From NCBI GenBank assembly GCA_002400415.1, contig DGQP01000007.1, positions 171,304-214,345 of the forward strand: 43,042 bases of DNA. The letters run 5' to 3'. Within the stretch, counting starts at the first letter, position 1; the number at the start of each line of letters is the position of its first letter. This document shows, one piece after another, positions 8,280-16,132 of the stretch. Both the position numbers and the translations under genes were made by a program. Under the pieces are notes generated by a model. It saw only the letters and a program-made list of their open reading frames with translations, was not told the DNA's origin and made no database searches. This DNA comes from Chitinophagaceae bacterium UBA4411. Its GTDB lineage: Bacteria > Bacteroidota > Bacteroidia > Chitinophagales > Chitinophagaceae.

Positions 8280-9548
8280 TTATTTAGGGTTAGGATTGCG
8301 TTTTTTCTTCTTTTTCTTCAGCAGTTCACCAGGAACCCGGTTCAGGTTCTTTTCATGCTCCAGCAGTTCTTTGAGCAGGCCGTCCTGGGAGGGTTGCGAC
8401 CCGGTAGTTTGAGAGGGCTCTTTGCTTTCCCCGAATCCCTTTGTCTGGGCGGTTTCAGGGGCGGTTTTTTGGGCTTTTACCGAGCCATTTTGCCCAGACT
8501 CCATCGAAGTCCGGATACCAGCAATACTGTAGGTCTTGCCTATATCACTGCCGTTAAAGACAGCCTTGGTCCTGTAGTCAATAAAAGTAATCCCGAATAC
8601 CAGCCCCTCTTTATTCTCGCGCAGGACGGCTTGTACCCCTTCTTTTTTCAGGGCAATAATCAAAGCCTCCAGGCTTAACGGAGATTTGGCCAGCACCCAG
8701 TCAATGCAGGTCTTCAACCTTTTTTTATCGAGCTGCCGGAGGGTCTCATTTTCTGCGAATCTTATCTCCAGGTTTTTCAGGGTGGGTTTGTTATGAATCA
8801 GACTGGCTTTAATGGGTACCCCAACTTTATTACCCTTTCCATCCAGCAACCTGTAGAAAAGTCCACCTGACTTGTATACAATCCCTTTCTCCCGGCCACG
8901 ATCAGCCTCCACGTTATACTGCCGGAGGATGGCGTTCAGTTCTGCCAGCGAAGTGTATTTAAACTGGTTGATCACCGCATCCAGGACATTGGTAATCGAA
9001 CGACGGGTTTCAGATTTACCGTATTGTACTTTCTGTACATCCACGGGCCGGATCCCCACAACCTGTCCTGTTTTTTTGCCCTGCGCCGGGATCAAACCAA
9101 AACTTTTCTCCAGTTCTTTTCTTGCCTGCTCGGATTGGTTGCGGCCGATATTATAAGTATCAATACGCTTTCCATCCGGCTGGATACTAGTGGTCAGGAT
9201 ATGGATATGTGGATGACCGGCATCGTGGTGCTCATAGACCAGGTAAGGTTGTGACCCGAAGCCGATTTTTTCCATATAGGCCGTTGCGATCTGTGTGAGT
9301 TTGCCCCCCGAAAATTTCTCGGATGGGTCGAAGTTTAAGGAGATATGGAGTGTATTGGATTTTTTTGCCCTTTCATTTCTTGCAATCAGGTCCTGCATCC
9401 GTTCCATTTTCTGGTGGAAGTTCATCTGGCCCGCCTCCAGTAAATAGTTCCCTGCGAAAAGGCAAACAGCCTTTTCTTGCTGGCATTTCTGCTCATTGTA
9501 ATTGAGCGCCCTTTGCAGACTATGCGGGCTGGTTATTCGGACGACCAT
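8280..9548 (-). CDS. mobB: MobB-type relaxase (MOBP-like)
   Basis: The 422-residue protein nicks oriT and leads the transferred strand. The N-terminal relaxase domain (about 1-160) shows ALNYNEQK (Tyr17 is a candidate catalytic residue), LHISLNFDPSEK, and the metal-binding histidine cluster EHHDAGHPHIHILTT (106-120). IDTYNIGRNQSEQARKELEK follows, typical of Bacteroidota MobB relaxases. The C-terminus is a low-complexity basic tail (GELLKKKKKKRNPNPK). The start codon at 9548-9546 overlaps the end of mobA by 16 bases, indicating translational coupling. Length and motifs look intact, so the protein should be functional. Confidence 0.9.
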   Translation of the reverse strand: MVVRITSPHSLQRALNYNEQKCQQEKAVCLFAGNYLLEAGQMNFHQKMERMQDLIARNERAKKSNTLHISLNFDPSEKFSGGKLTQIATAYMEKIGFGSQPYLVYEHHDAGHPHIHILTTSIQPDGKRIDTYNIGRNQSEQARKELEKSFGLIPAQGKKTGQVVGIRPVDVQKVQYGKSETRRSITNVLDAVINQFKYTSLAELNAILRQYNVEADRGREKGIVYKSGGLFYRLLDGKGNKVGVPIKASLIHNKPTLKNLEIRFAENETLRQLDKKRLKTCIDWVLAKSPLSLEALIIALKKEGVQAVLRENKEGLVFGITFIDYRTKAVFNGSDIGKTYSIAGIRTSMESGQNGSVKAQKTAPETAQTKGFGESKEPSQTTGSQPSQDGLLKELLEHEKNLNRVPGELLKKKKKKRNPNPK

Positions 9549-9919
9549 TGCTGGTGGATTTCATTAAGTTTCTGAAATATTTTACCCGTCAATTGCAGAA
9601 AGTTTTGATGTAGTGCTTCGTGCTGGTTTAACCACCATTTTACCTCACTGATATGATTTAATGTGTGGAGTTTTTTAACAGCCTGGTTGTAATTATTCCC
9701 GATGGCGTTCAGTTCTTTTTTCAGCCCGATCATTTCATGTAAAAACTGATCGGCGGATTCGTTTCTGACTTTAATAGTTACAGGCTTTTGCAGCAGCACA
9801 TTGCGTGCATACTCGCTTAGTTTTCTATGCGTGGATTGGGAAAATAATAAATGTATTTTCTGGTACTCTGCGGGCTTGACCCGAAAGGAAATCCAGGAAG
9901 GTATTTTTTGCTCACTCAT
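9533..9919 (-). CDS. mobA: MobA-type mobilisation accessory protein (ribbon-helix-helix)
   Basis: The 128-residue protein reads MSEQKIPSWISFRVKPAEY and then HRKLSEYARNVLLQKPV, the strand-helix-helix pattern of ribbon-helix-helix mobilisation proteins that bind oriT and recruit the relaxase. The C-terminal half (60-128) is helical, with YNQAVKKLHTL and WWLNQHEALHQN. I prefer the ATG at 9919-9917 over the adjacent GTG at 9922. The 3' end overlaps mobB by 16 bases. It is the first gene of a mobA-mobB-mobC operon; the region just upstream carries inverted repeats fitting oriT. Confidence 0.85.
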   Translation of the reverse strand: MSEQKIPSWISFRVKPAEYQKIHLLFSQSTHRKLSEYARNVLLQKPVTIKVRNESADQFLHEMIGLKKELNAIGNNYNQAVKKLHTLNHISEVKWWLNQHEALHQNFLQLTGKIFQKLNEIHQQWSSE

Positions 9920-10035
9920 CACGATTCATTTTCACATTATCTCCGGCAAAAGACAAGCACTGTTTTTTGCCGCTATGCCCTTTAAGCTTCTTTTCCCATA
10001 GTCCCGCCGACTCCGGAGGCATAGGGACCAAGATG

Positions 10036-10052
10036 CAATTGTGCAACAATTG
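10036..10052. repeat. Perfect inverted repeat in the putative oriT
   Basis: CAATTGT and ACAATTG flank GCA. AGATG before and CATCT after (two bases offset) extend the symmetry. It could be a MobA binding site or an oriT hairpin; a binding site for a repressor of the flanking genes is also possible. Confidence 0.5.
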
Positions 10053-10166
10053 AACATCTTGCCGGTTGCAGACACAGCAACCTTTGACCTTGTAAAGTTA
10101 AACTGACCGATTCCGATAATAAACACCTGATCAAATTCTGATTAGCTCCTATCAGCGAATAAATAA

Positions 10167-10174
10167 TAGTTTTG
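10167..10174 (+). promoter_or_regulatory. Candidate -7 element for the 96-residue gene
   Basis: TAGTTTTG matches the Bacteroidota -7 consensus TAnnTTTG and ends 32 bases before the ATG at 10207, leaving a leader of about 25 bases. No clear TTG -33 element is seen at the usual distance, so support is partial. Confidence 0.35.
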
Positions 10175-10206
10175 AGAACGATTTTTAATAAATAAAAATG
10201 TGAGTT

Positions 10207-10497
10207 ATGAGCAGTGCAGTAAACAAAGAAAAAGCGAAGATTTTTGAAACCATTTTGAGCAGTCCTGGAATGACTGAAAAATGCAAGATCGTTTTGCATA
10301 TGAGCCGTCAAAATATTATCCTTCTCGGCAGGCTACTGGAAACCGGATTACTGACTTCCAAAAATGAGCCCACTGACGAAATAATAAGTGCTTTACCAAA
10401 GGAAGTCAGTGAGGAACTCAGGGAGATGCATACCGAGATATTAAAGAAAGCCGACCTGACGGAGTTTTATGAGAAACTCAAATCTATCCAGGCATAA
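10207..10497 (+). CDS. Small helical protein of unknown function, next to oriT
   Basis: The 96-residue protein is predicted to be all helical and charged (NKEKAKIFETILSSPG, VSEELREMHTEILKKADL). It lacks a signal peptide, membrane helix or recognised motif. The first half (PGMTEKCKIVLHMSRQNIIL) could form a small helical bundle. It is transcribed away from mobA and ends 80 bases before the STAND ATPase gene. It may belong to the mobilisation module or to the ATPase gene. I recognise no family. Confidence 0.6.
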   Translation: MSSAVNKEKAKIFETILSSPGMTEKCKIVLHMSRQNIILLGRLLETGLLTSKNEPTDEIISALPKEVSEELREMHTEILKKADLTEFYEKLKSIQA

Positions 10498-10577
10498 TCC
10501 GGCTGATAGCCGATCCTGATCAGCCCATTTTCTGTATCTTTCGAGACAGCATTTTTCCTAAAAATCAGCCTGTTTTG

Positions 10578-13500
10578 ATGACTACCGCAGAAATCCTTAA
10601 GGCAATAACCGACCGGTCAAAATTTGAAAAGATTGGTAGTGATATTCTTCGCAGAAAATATCCTGAGCTAAAGGATTTGATCGAAGCAGGGTTAAATGAA
10701 AAAGGAGAATCCGTCCGAAGCCCGGTTGATGCCTTTGCTCCGATAAAAAAAGATCTCTACGGATACATTGAATACACGACCGATGATTCCAACCTGGAAA
10801 AGAAGTGGCTAAAAGAAGATCCTAAAAAACCGGGAAACGATGGCGACCTGATAAAAGCCTTACGTATAGTACGGCAGAAGCGCCTTACAAATCCGGAATG
10901 TGCATTCCAGATTTTTCTGGTGACCAACCAACGGGTCAGCGTGGAACTTGAAAATAAAGTTCAGGAAAAGGTCCCTGAAAAATTTATTGAGGTAAAAACT
11001 ATCGAGCTTTCTAATCTCGAAGATTTCCTGGATAACGATCCTGTCGGTCAATACCTCAGATGGAAGCATTTGGGCATCAGGGCTGTACAGTTGTCACAGT
11101 CTTTGCTAAGAGAAATTTCTCGTGAGAATCTTGCCAATTACAGTCAGGCCATTTTCACCGAGGAGTCTTCACTTGTTGACACTTCTGCCGTTCAAAAGTT
11201 GTCAAAACAATTAGAGAAGTTAGCCACCAAATTGGCTCTTTTGGTTGCTCCTTCCGGAGGGGGAAAAAGCGCAGCTTCTCTTAGCCTTGCAATGAAAGCT
11301 TATCATGCCGAGGAAGTAGTCTTGCGCCTTGAGCCAGGTATAATCGCCGATTCAACAGGAATATTTGATGCTATTGAGCGTCAATTAAAGCGACATTACC
11401 CGGACTTATTTATTGGTAAGGATTTATTACCACAGTTATTGGCTGGATCGCCATTAATCATCATCGACGATATCAATAGTAATAATCCTGGTGTTTTACT
11501 GGATAAAATAATTTCATGGACACAGGTCGCTGAACCGGATAATTTAAAAATGGTATGTCCCGTTTGGCCGCAAAATATCGGGTTGATAAAAAATAGCGCC
11601 GCAAAAGAAAATTTTTATCAAACCCTCAAGCTCAATACTATCAACCGGCAAGAGGGTGCAGAGTTTATTAAGCAGCGGCTTTCCAGGCAGGGATTGTCCT
11701 TGTCGGATTCGCAGATCATTGAGATATTAAATGTGACCAGGCAAGACCCGTTGTTAATGACTTTGTATTTGGACAGGATCATTAAAAGTGGTGGTTTTAT
11801 CGCCAATCATGGCCAGCAGATCATTGAATGGTATGTCCAGGAAAATATTAATGATTTATCCAGCAAAGCAAGCCTGACAACGAACCGCTTTGTATTGGTC
11901 CTTGATGCGATAGGTTATCATATGCTCAGCAATCGTGACCTGCATCCAACTTATTCTTCGCTAAGAAAATATTTTAGAGATACAGGCCGTGATTTTGACA
12001 GCTTTGAAAAACTGGCCGTGAACAGGAAGTTGTTTCATGCAGAACCTGATGATAGTATCGTTTTCAGACACGACCGCATCAGAGATTATTTACTGATTGT
12101 AAGTTTACAAAATCTTCTTCCGAACGCAGCTAATTACACTTCAATCATCGAAGACCCCTATTACTCACAATGGATCGGAGCAGCCATTGCAGGACAGGAA
12201 CTTTCTGATTTGCAAATTGAACAATTGCTATCACTCAATCCGCCTGCTGTTTTTCATTCTTTGAAATTTCTCCAGGGAGAGAAACACCAAAATTATTTTG
12301 ACCGGATTGCCGGTAAAATCAACCAATGGAATGCTCAGATTCGTACCAATAATATCACGCAGGAAGTATACCGGTCTGCCGCATTTGCCCTTCTCAGTTT
12401 TGATACGAAGGATGTAATGAAAATAACAAAAGGTTTGCCTGAGTGTTTAGAACTTTATCTCGCCCGCTTCCGCAATGGTGAAACCACAGAAGGCATACGT
12501 TATTATGCCTGTCAGGAATGGTTTCCCCCGAGATCGTTCAATTACTGGCGAGATATAGTGCTCGATCATGTGCTGCAATTAAACTTTGAAAAAACGCTTA
12601 ATGATGTTGAATCGCTATTAAATCAAAAGCTCACCGAAAAAGGTAGATCTCCTACGTATTTACTTGCTGGTTATCTCCGTTCTCCGACGTTGCTGCCTTC
12701 GCTACAGAAGCACTGGAATAGCAATAAAAATGAGAATGAACTGCACGTCTATCTATGGGCAATTTTGAACTGCTTTAATGGCGAGAATCTTTCAGTGCTT
12801 ACAGATGCGTTGGATTACTGGGCAACGCTAAAAGTGGACCCTAACAGAAAGTACCAAAGCCGTGGAATTAAAAATGATGTGGTGCATGAACTAACTGGAA
12901 TCCGGTGGGAGTTCACGGACGAACAAATCAACCACCTGGTGATGCTTAGTGAAAATCCTATATACGCACAACTCATTTTTGCTATTATTAATTTCCTGGA
13001 TTCTCCTGCTGCACTTGGAGCTGTCATCAAGCGGCTAACTAATCAGGGCAGTCCTATAGAGCAAGAAGTTTTCTCAGATGCAGCTTTCGATGATGATCGG
13101 TGGGATGTAAGAAGAGGACGATCTAAGCTATCCGAACCAACAAGAGCATTTTTATTTAATCATTGGAAGGACAAGACCAATCCTGAGAAAGAACGTTACC
13201 GTGCTTTCAGGTATTGGTGCGGTAATGAAAGCGATGCCATCGTGCTTGCAGAATTAAAATCAATTCCGAAGGAAGATACAGCCATTTATGAATTCTCCCT
13301 GAATTGGCGGCGCAGCTTAAGGGATATGACAGTCGTTCCGGAATATTTACAACTTGCAGAGAAGGACCTAAATTATATGCTGCAGGCGGATGAAATCTGG
13401 AACCCGGATGTTAAAGCCTATTTCAAAAAATTTCTTGCGAAGACTATCCCGGAAACAAATCCGGTCCGCATAGGGGCAGCTATTGAAGTCCTTCGAAAGA

Positions 13501-14300
13501 TCAATCAAGCAGATGCCGAAGAAATCCTTCTTGAATTTTGGGATAACATCAGTTGGGTAAGCCACGGATTTATCATAGCCTTACTGATCGCTACTCCCAA
13601 AACCAGACAGCTTGCCGCAGGGGAAATAAACCGCTTAGGCTTTGGACATTGGGACCGGGTAAAGGATTATTACCAGGGGCCGCTGCGGGGTTATTTTATT
13701 ATTCCTGATGTGCCGTGGAACCTGACACAGGAAGAAAGGACGAATGCGAGTTTTATGGCAGACGAATTCAGGCATATTCACTTCCTGTTTGGCAATCTGG
13801 TTGATCCAGGCAACCGGCAAATTTCTCTAGCAAGGCTCGAAAGTCTACAACCTTATTTCGAGCTGATGGAGGATCACGGTTTATCAGAAATCGCCAGGCA
13901 GTGCCGGCTATCGAATTACCCGGAATGGGTACAAAAGATTGCATCGTATCTGAGCAAAGAGTCTAAGAAAAACGTATTGCCAACTCAAGACGACATTGTG
14001 GAGGAACTAAGGCATTTGGAAATATCTAAACAGGCATTTGACTTTGATCAGTATTTGGAAAAGCTTTCTGGCCGTTTAATTGACCGGGACCAGTTCGCTA
14101 TGTGTTTAGCAAAATTTGCCCAATCAGCTAATAGCTTTGCCGGCCTAATTATTATTTGCAGATCACTTGCGAAGATGGGGACAAGAAAGCAGATTCCCAT
14201 TATTGAGAATTATGTAATGACGGAGGAACAATATCATGATAAAGCAGCGCCGCTAAAAGCCAACACGATTTATATAATACTCCGCAATAGTCTCCTTTGA
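10578..14300 (+). CDS. STAND-type P-loop ATPase with degenerate nuclease-like N-terminus (Avs-like)
   Basis: The 1240-residue protein has three parts. Residues 10-165 look like a restriction-endonuclease-type domain (FEKIGSDILRRKYP, SPVDAF with D51, YGYIEYTTDD with E65), but the expected Lys of the ExK motif is Thr. Residues about 200-480 form a P-loop ATPase: Walker A APSGGGKS at 224-231, Walker B PLIIIDDIN at 292-300, and FRHDRIRDYLL near 495, the usual winged-helix end of STAND ATPases. The remaining 700 residues are helical-repeat-like and would be the sensor. This is the architecture of Avs and related antiviral ATPases, which oligomerise on sensing phage proteins. The ATG at 10578 is preferred to the TTG just before it. 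It converges on the operon at 14313. Confidence 0.7.
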   Translation: MTTAEILKAITDRSKFEKIGSDILRRKYPELKDLIEAGLNEKGESVRSPVDAFAPIKKDLYGYIEYTTDDSNLEKKWLKEDPKKPGNDGDLIKALRIVRQKRLTNPECAFQIFLVTNQRVSVELENKVQEKVPEKFIEVKTIELSNLEDFLDNDPVGQYLRWKHLGIRAVQLSQSLLREISRENLANYSQAIFTEESSLVDTSAVQKLSKQLEKLATKLALLVAPSGGGKSAASLSLAMKAYHAEEVVLRLEPGIIADSTGIFDAIERQLKRHYPDLFIGKDLLPQLLAGSPLIIIDDINSNNPGVLLDKIISWTQVAEPDNLKMVCPVWPQNIGLIKNSAAKENFYQTLKLNTINRQEGAEFIKQRLSRQGLSLSDSQIIEILNVTRQDPLLMTLYLDRIIKSGGFIANHGQQIIEWYVQENINDLSSKASLTTNRFVLVLDAIGYHMLSNRDLHPTYSSLRKYFRDTGRDFDSFEKLAVNRKLFHAEPDDSIVFRHDRIRDYLLIVSLQNLLPNAANYTSIIEDPYYSQWIGAAIAGQELSDLQIEQLLSLNPPAVFHSLKFLQGEKHQNYFDRIAGKINQWNAQIRTNNITQEVYRSAAFALLSFDTKDVMKITKGLPECLELYLARFRNGETTEGIRYYACQEWFPPRSFNYWRDIVLDHVLQLNFEKTLNDVESLLNQKLTEKGRSPTYLLAGYLRSPTLLPSLQKHWNSNKNENELHVYLWAILNCFNGENLSVLTDALDYWATLKVDPNRKYQSRGIKNDVVHELTGIRWEFTDEQINHLVMLSENPIYAQLIFAIINFLDSPAALGAVIKRLTNQGSPIEQEVFSDAAFDDDRWDVRRGRSKLSEPTRAFLFNHWKDKTNPEKERYRAFRYWCGNESDAIVLAELKSIPKEDTAIYEFSLNWRRSLRDMTVVPEYLQLAEKDLNYMLQADEIWNPDVKAYFKKFLAKTIPETNPVRIGAAIEVLRKINQADAEEILLEFWDNISWVSHGFIIALLIATPKTRQLAAGEINRLGFGHWDRVKDYYQGPLRGYFIIPDVPWNLTQEERTNASFMADEFRHIHFLFGNLVDPGNRQISLARLESLQPYFELMEDHGLSEIARQCRLSNYPEWVQKIASYLSKESKKNVLPTQDDIVEELRHLEISKQAFDFDQYLEKLSGRLIDRDQFAMCLAKFAQSANSFAGLIIICRSLAKMGTRKQIPIIENYVMTEEQYHDKAAPLKANTIYIILRNSLL

Positions 14301-14312
14301 AATTCTTATGGT

Positions 14313-16112
14313 TCACTCTGGTTTTGAGACATGGGCAATCACTTCTTCAAAACTTAGTTCTTTATGATCTTCCCAGAAATTAATAATGGCCCATCGGGCC
14401 TTGTACATGACATACGGCACTAATTCTTTCATTTTAATATCTGAAAAACCATTAACATAGCCGCTATGTAATTCGGCATTCCTGATTTCCTGTAATTCCA
14501 GGATCAATGACTTAAAGTATAGATCCCATTTCTCGCGGTTTTTCTTACTTTTCGTAGTCAAGTAATATTGTATTATTCGTCTCAAAAACGGATGTTTAAT
14601 CTGCGGCAAATATTTCCTGATCGGAAATTTTAGGTTCTGCCGATATCCTAATTCTGAACCAAGCAGTTCCAGGGTAGATTGATCAGGACCAAATTCTTCC
14701 GAGTATTTACCGTGAGCTGCACCAAAAAATAAATTCCCGATGTGTAATAAAAGCCAATCTGTGAACTGACTGGTTTTATTAGACAGGATAACGGAAAATC
14801 TCGCTCTTATGCCTTCGTTGCTGACATTCTGCGACCAGAACAAATTCTCGATATATTGCCAGAAAAGAGAAACTGGCCCTATAGTATCAGCTTTAATAAA
14901 TACCTTTTCATTGTGAAGTAACTGGTTATTGGGGCCATGACCTTTAAGTCGCACGAAAGGTGAACTCACTAACCTGTCATGTTTGAATTTATCCAACCAT
15001 TCTATTTTCCCGTTCATCCAACTGATATTGGCATGCCAGCCCCGTCCCTTAAAATCTTCAGTAAACAGAAAATTGCCAGGTTCCAACTGAAGATTTGTGT
15101 CCAGGTATCCATTCAACAAGTGTATTTCTTCCTCCACTAATTGCACACCCTCCAGGCTTGTTGTTTTCTTGCTCTCATAATTAAGTTCAATATAGGCCAG
15201 CAGTTTGTGCCTGCCGAAAAAGCGGGGGTACATTTTAGCGAAACGATGCTGTTCACGGTCTTTCAACCTGAGACTTTTTTTCAGCTCCCGGAATTGCGGA
15301 TGAGCAGGAGAAATAAATGTTACCCTATTCAGCTTTACGAAAAAAGAATTTTCCAGTTCCTTCCCAATATTTGTCCGATTGATCACGTACACAAAATGTC
15401 CTTTCCGGTGCCGGGGATTTATCATGAGATTTTGCAACCCTTCAAACTGTTTTATAAAATCCCTGTTGTTAAGATAATCCTGCGCCGTATCCTGATACGA
15501 TTCATCCTTATTATGTTCATATATATCCAAGGGAAATGGAAATTCGTACATATTTGATGACAGAATCCGATCGATATATTTATCTACTGATTTTTTGGAA
15601 TGATTGTTTAGCCGGAAAAATGAAACTAACAATTGCGTATAGAACTCTATTCCTTTTCGGTGCTTTTGTAAACTATGCCGACATACAATAAATTTGGTGA
15701 GATTGGAAAATAATAGACCAAAAAGCGAAGTTTCAAGTTCAGTTTGTACTTCCTCCAATTCTGTTTTGAAACCCGGGTTAGCTTTTAACCATTTCACCTT
15801 CTTACCGGCGGTGCCAGCCTGGTTATACAGGTCGTAGCTAATTTTTACTGCCTCAAAAGATGGAAAGTGCTTCTTTAAAAAATTGCCAAAAAAATGGGTT
15901 AGCTGCTGAAAATGGTTATCAATATAGTGGGGGCTACGTTCGATATTGTTGTCAATCTGAAATACAATCTTGCTGATATACGATATCGGATTATCAAAAG
16001 GTAAGTCCGGCAACTTGCCCAGGAATTCGTTGGAATAAAGAAAATAATCCGCGAAGTATCGCATTTTTGCCTGCAGATTCGGATTGGGATTGGTCAACCA
16101 ATTTAGTTTCAT
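14313..16112 (-). CDS. Unknown 599-residue protein with C-terminal HEPN-type RNxxxH motif
   Basis: The protein has no signal peptide, P-loop or membrane helix. The N-terminal two thirds mix helix and strand (YFADYFLYSNEFLGKLP; GHFVYVINRTNIG; LAYIELNYESKK). Near the C-terminus, ELQEIRNAELHSGY contains R544-N-A-E-L-H549, the R(N)xxxH motif of HEPN ribonucleases, embedded in helices as in ApeA-like proteins. If genuine, the protein would be an RNA-cleaving effector. It starts 20 bases after the stop of the 1343-residue gene and forms a two-gene operon with it. The 3' end lies 12 bases from the convergent STAND ATPase gene. I recognise no named family. Confidence 0.65.
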   Translation of the reverse strand: MKLNWLTNPNPNLQAKMRYFADYFLYSNEFLGKLPDLPFDNPISYISKIVFQIDNNIERSPHYIDNHFQQLTHFFGNFLKKHFPSFEAVKISYDLYNQAGTAGKKVKWLKANPGFKTELEEVQTELETSLFGLLFSNLTKFIVCRHSLQKHRKGIEFYTQLLVSFFRLNNHSKKSVDKYIDRILSSNMYEFPFPLDIYEHNKDESYQDTAQDYLNNRDFIKQFEGLQNLMINPRHRKGHFVYVINRTNIGKELENSFFVKLNRVTFISPAHPQFRELKKSLRLKDREQHRFAKMYPRFFGRHKLLAYIELNYESKKTTSLEGVQLVEEEIHLLNGYLDTNLQLEPGNFLFTEDFKGRGWHANISWMNGKIEWLDKFKHDRLVSSPFVRLKGHGPNNQLLHNEKVFIKADTIGPVSLFWQYIENLFWSQNVSNEGIRARFSVILSNKTSQFTDWLLLHIGNLFFGAAHGKYSEEFGPDQSTLELLGSELGYRQNLKFPIRKYLPQIKHPFLRRIIQYYLTTKSKKNREKWDLYFKSLILELQEIRNAELHSGYVNGFSDIKMKELVPYVMYKARWAIINFWEDHKELSFEEVIAHVSKPE

Positions 16113-16132
16113 TGGTAAAGAAAATTTAAAAT

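Larger units (their letters stand above)
9920..10206. other. Probable oriT / divergent promoter region
   Basis: This 287-base non-coding stretch lies between divergently read mobA and the 96-residue gene. It contains a perfect 7-bp inverted repeat with a 3-base loop (CAATTGT GCA ACAATTG, 10036-10052) and a longer-range pair CTATGCC near 9973 with GGCATAG near 10017-10023. MOBP-type oriT sites usually lie directly upstream of the RHH/relaxase genes and contain such repeats. The nick site cannot be placed from sequence alone. Confidence 0.5.

Noticed and set aside
9982..10311. 109-codon minus-strand frame across the oriT region
   Set aside because: It overlaps the better-supported 96-residue plus-strand gene and the inverted repeats; its composition (runs of Phe, Cys, Leu) looks random.
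10498..10577. Terminator between the 96-residue gene and the STAND ATPase gene
   Set aside because: CGGCT-GAT-AGCCG gives only a 5-bp stem without a T-run; the two genes may be co-transcribed.
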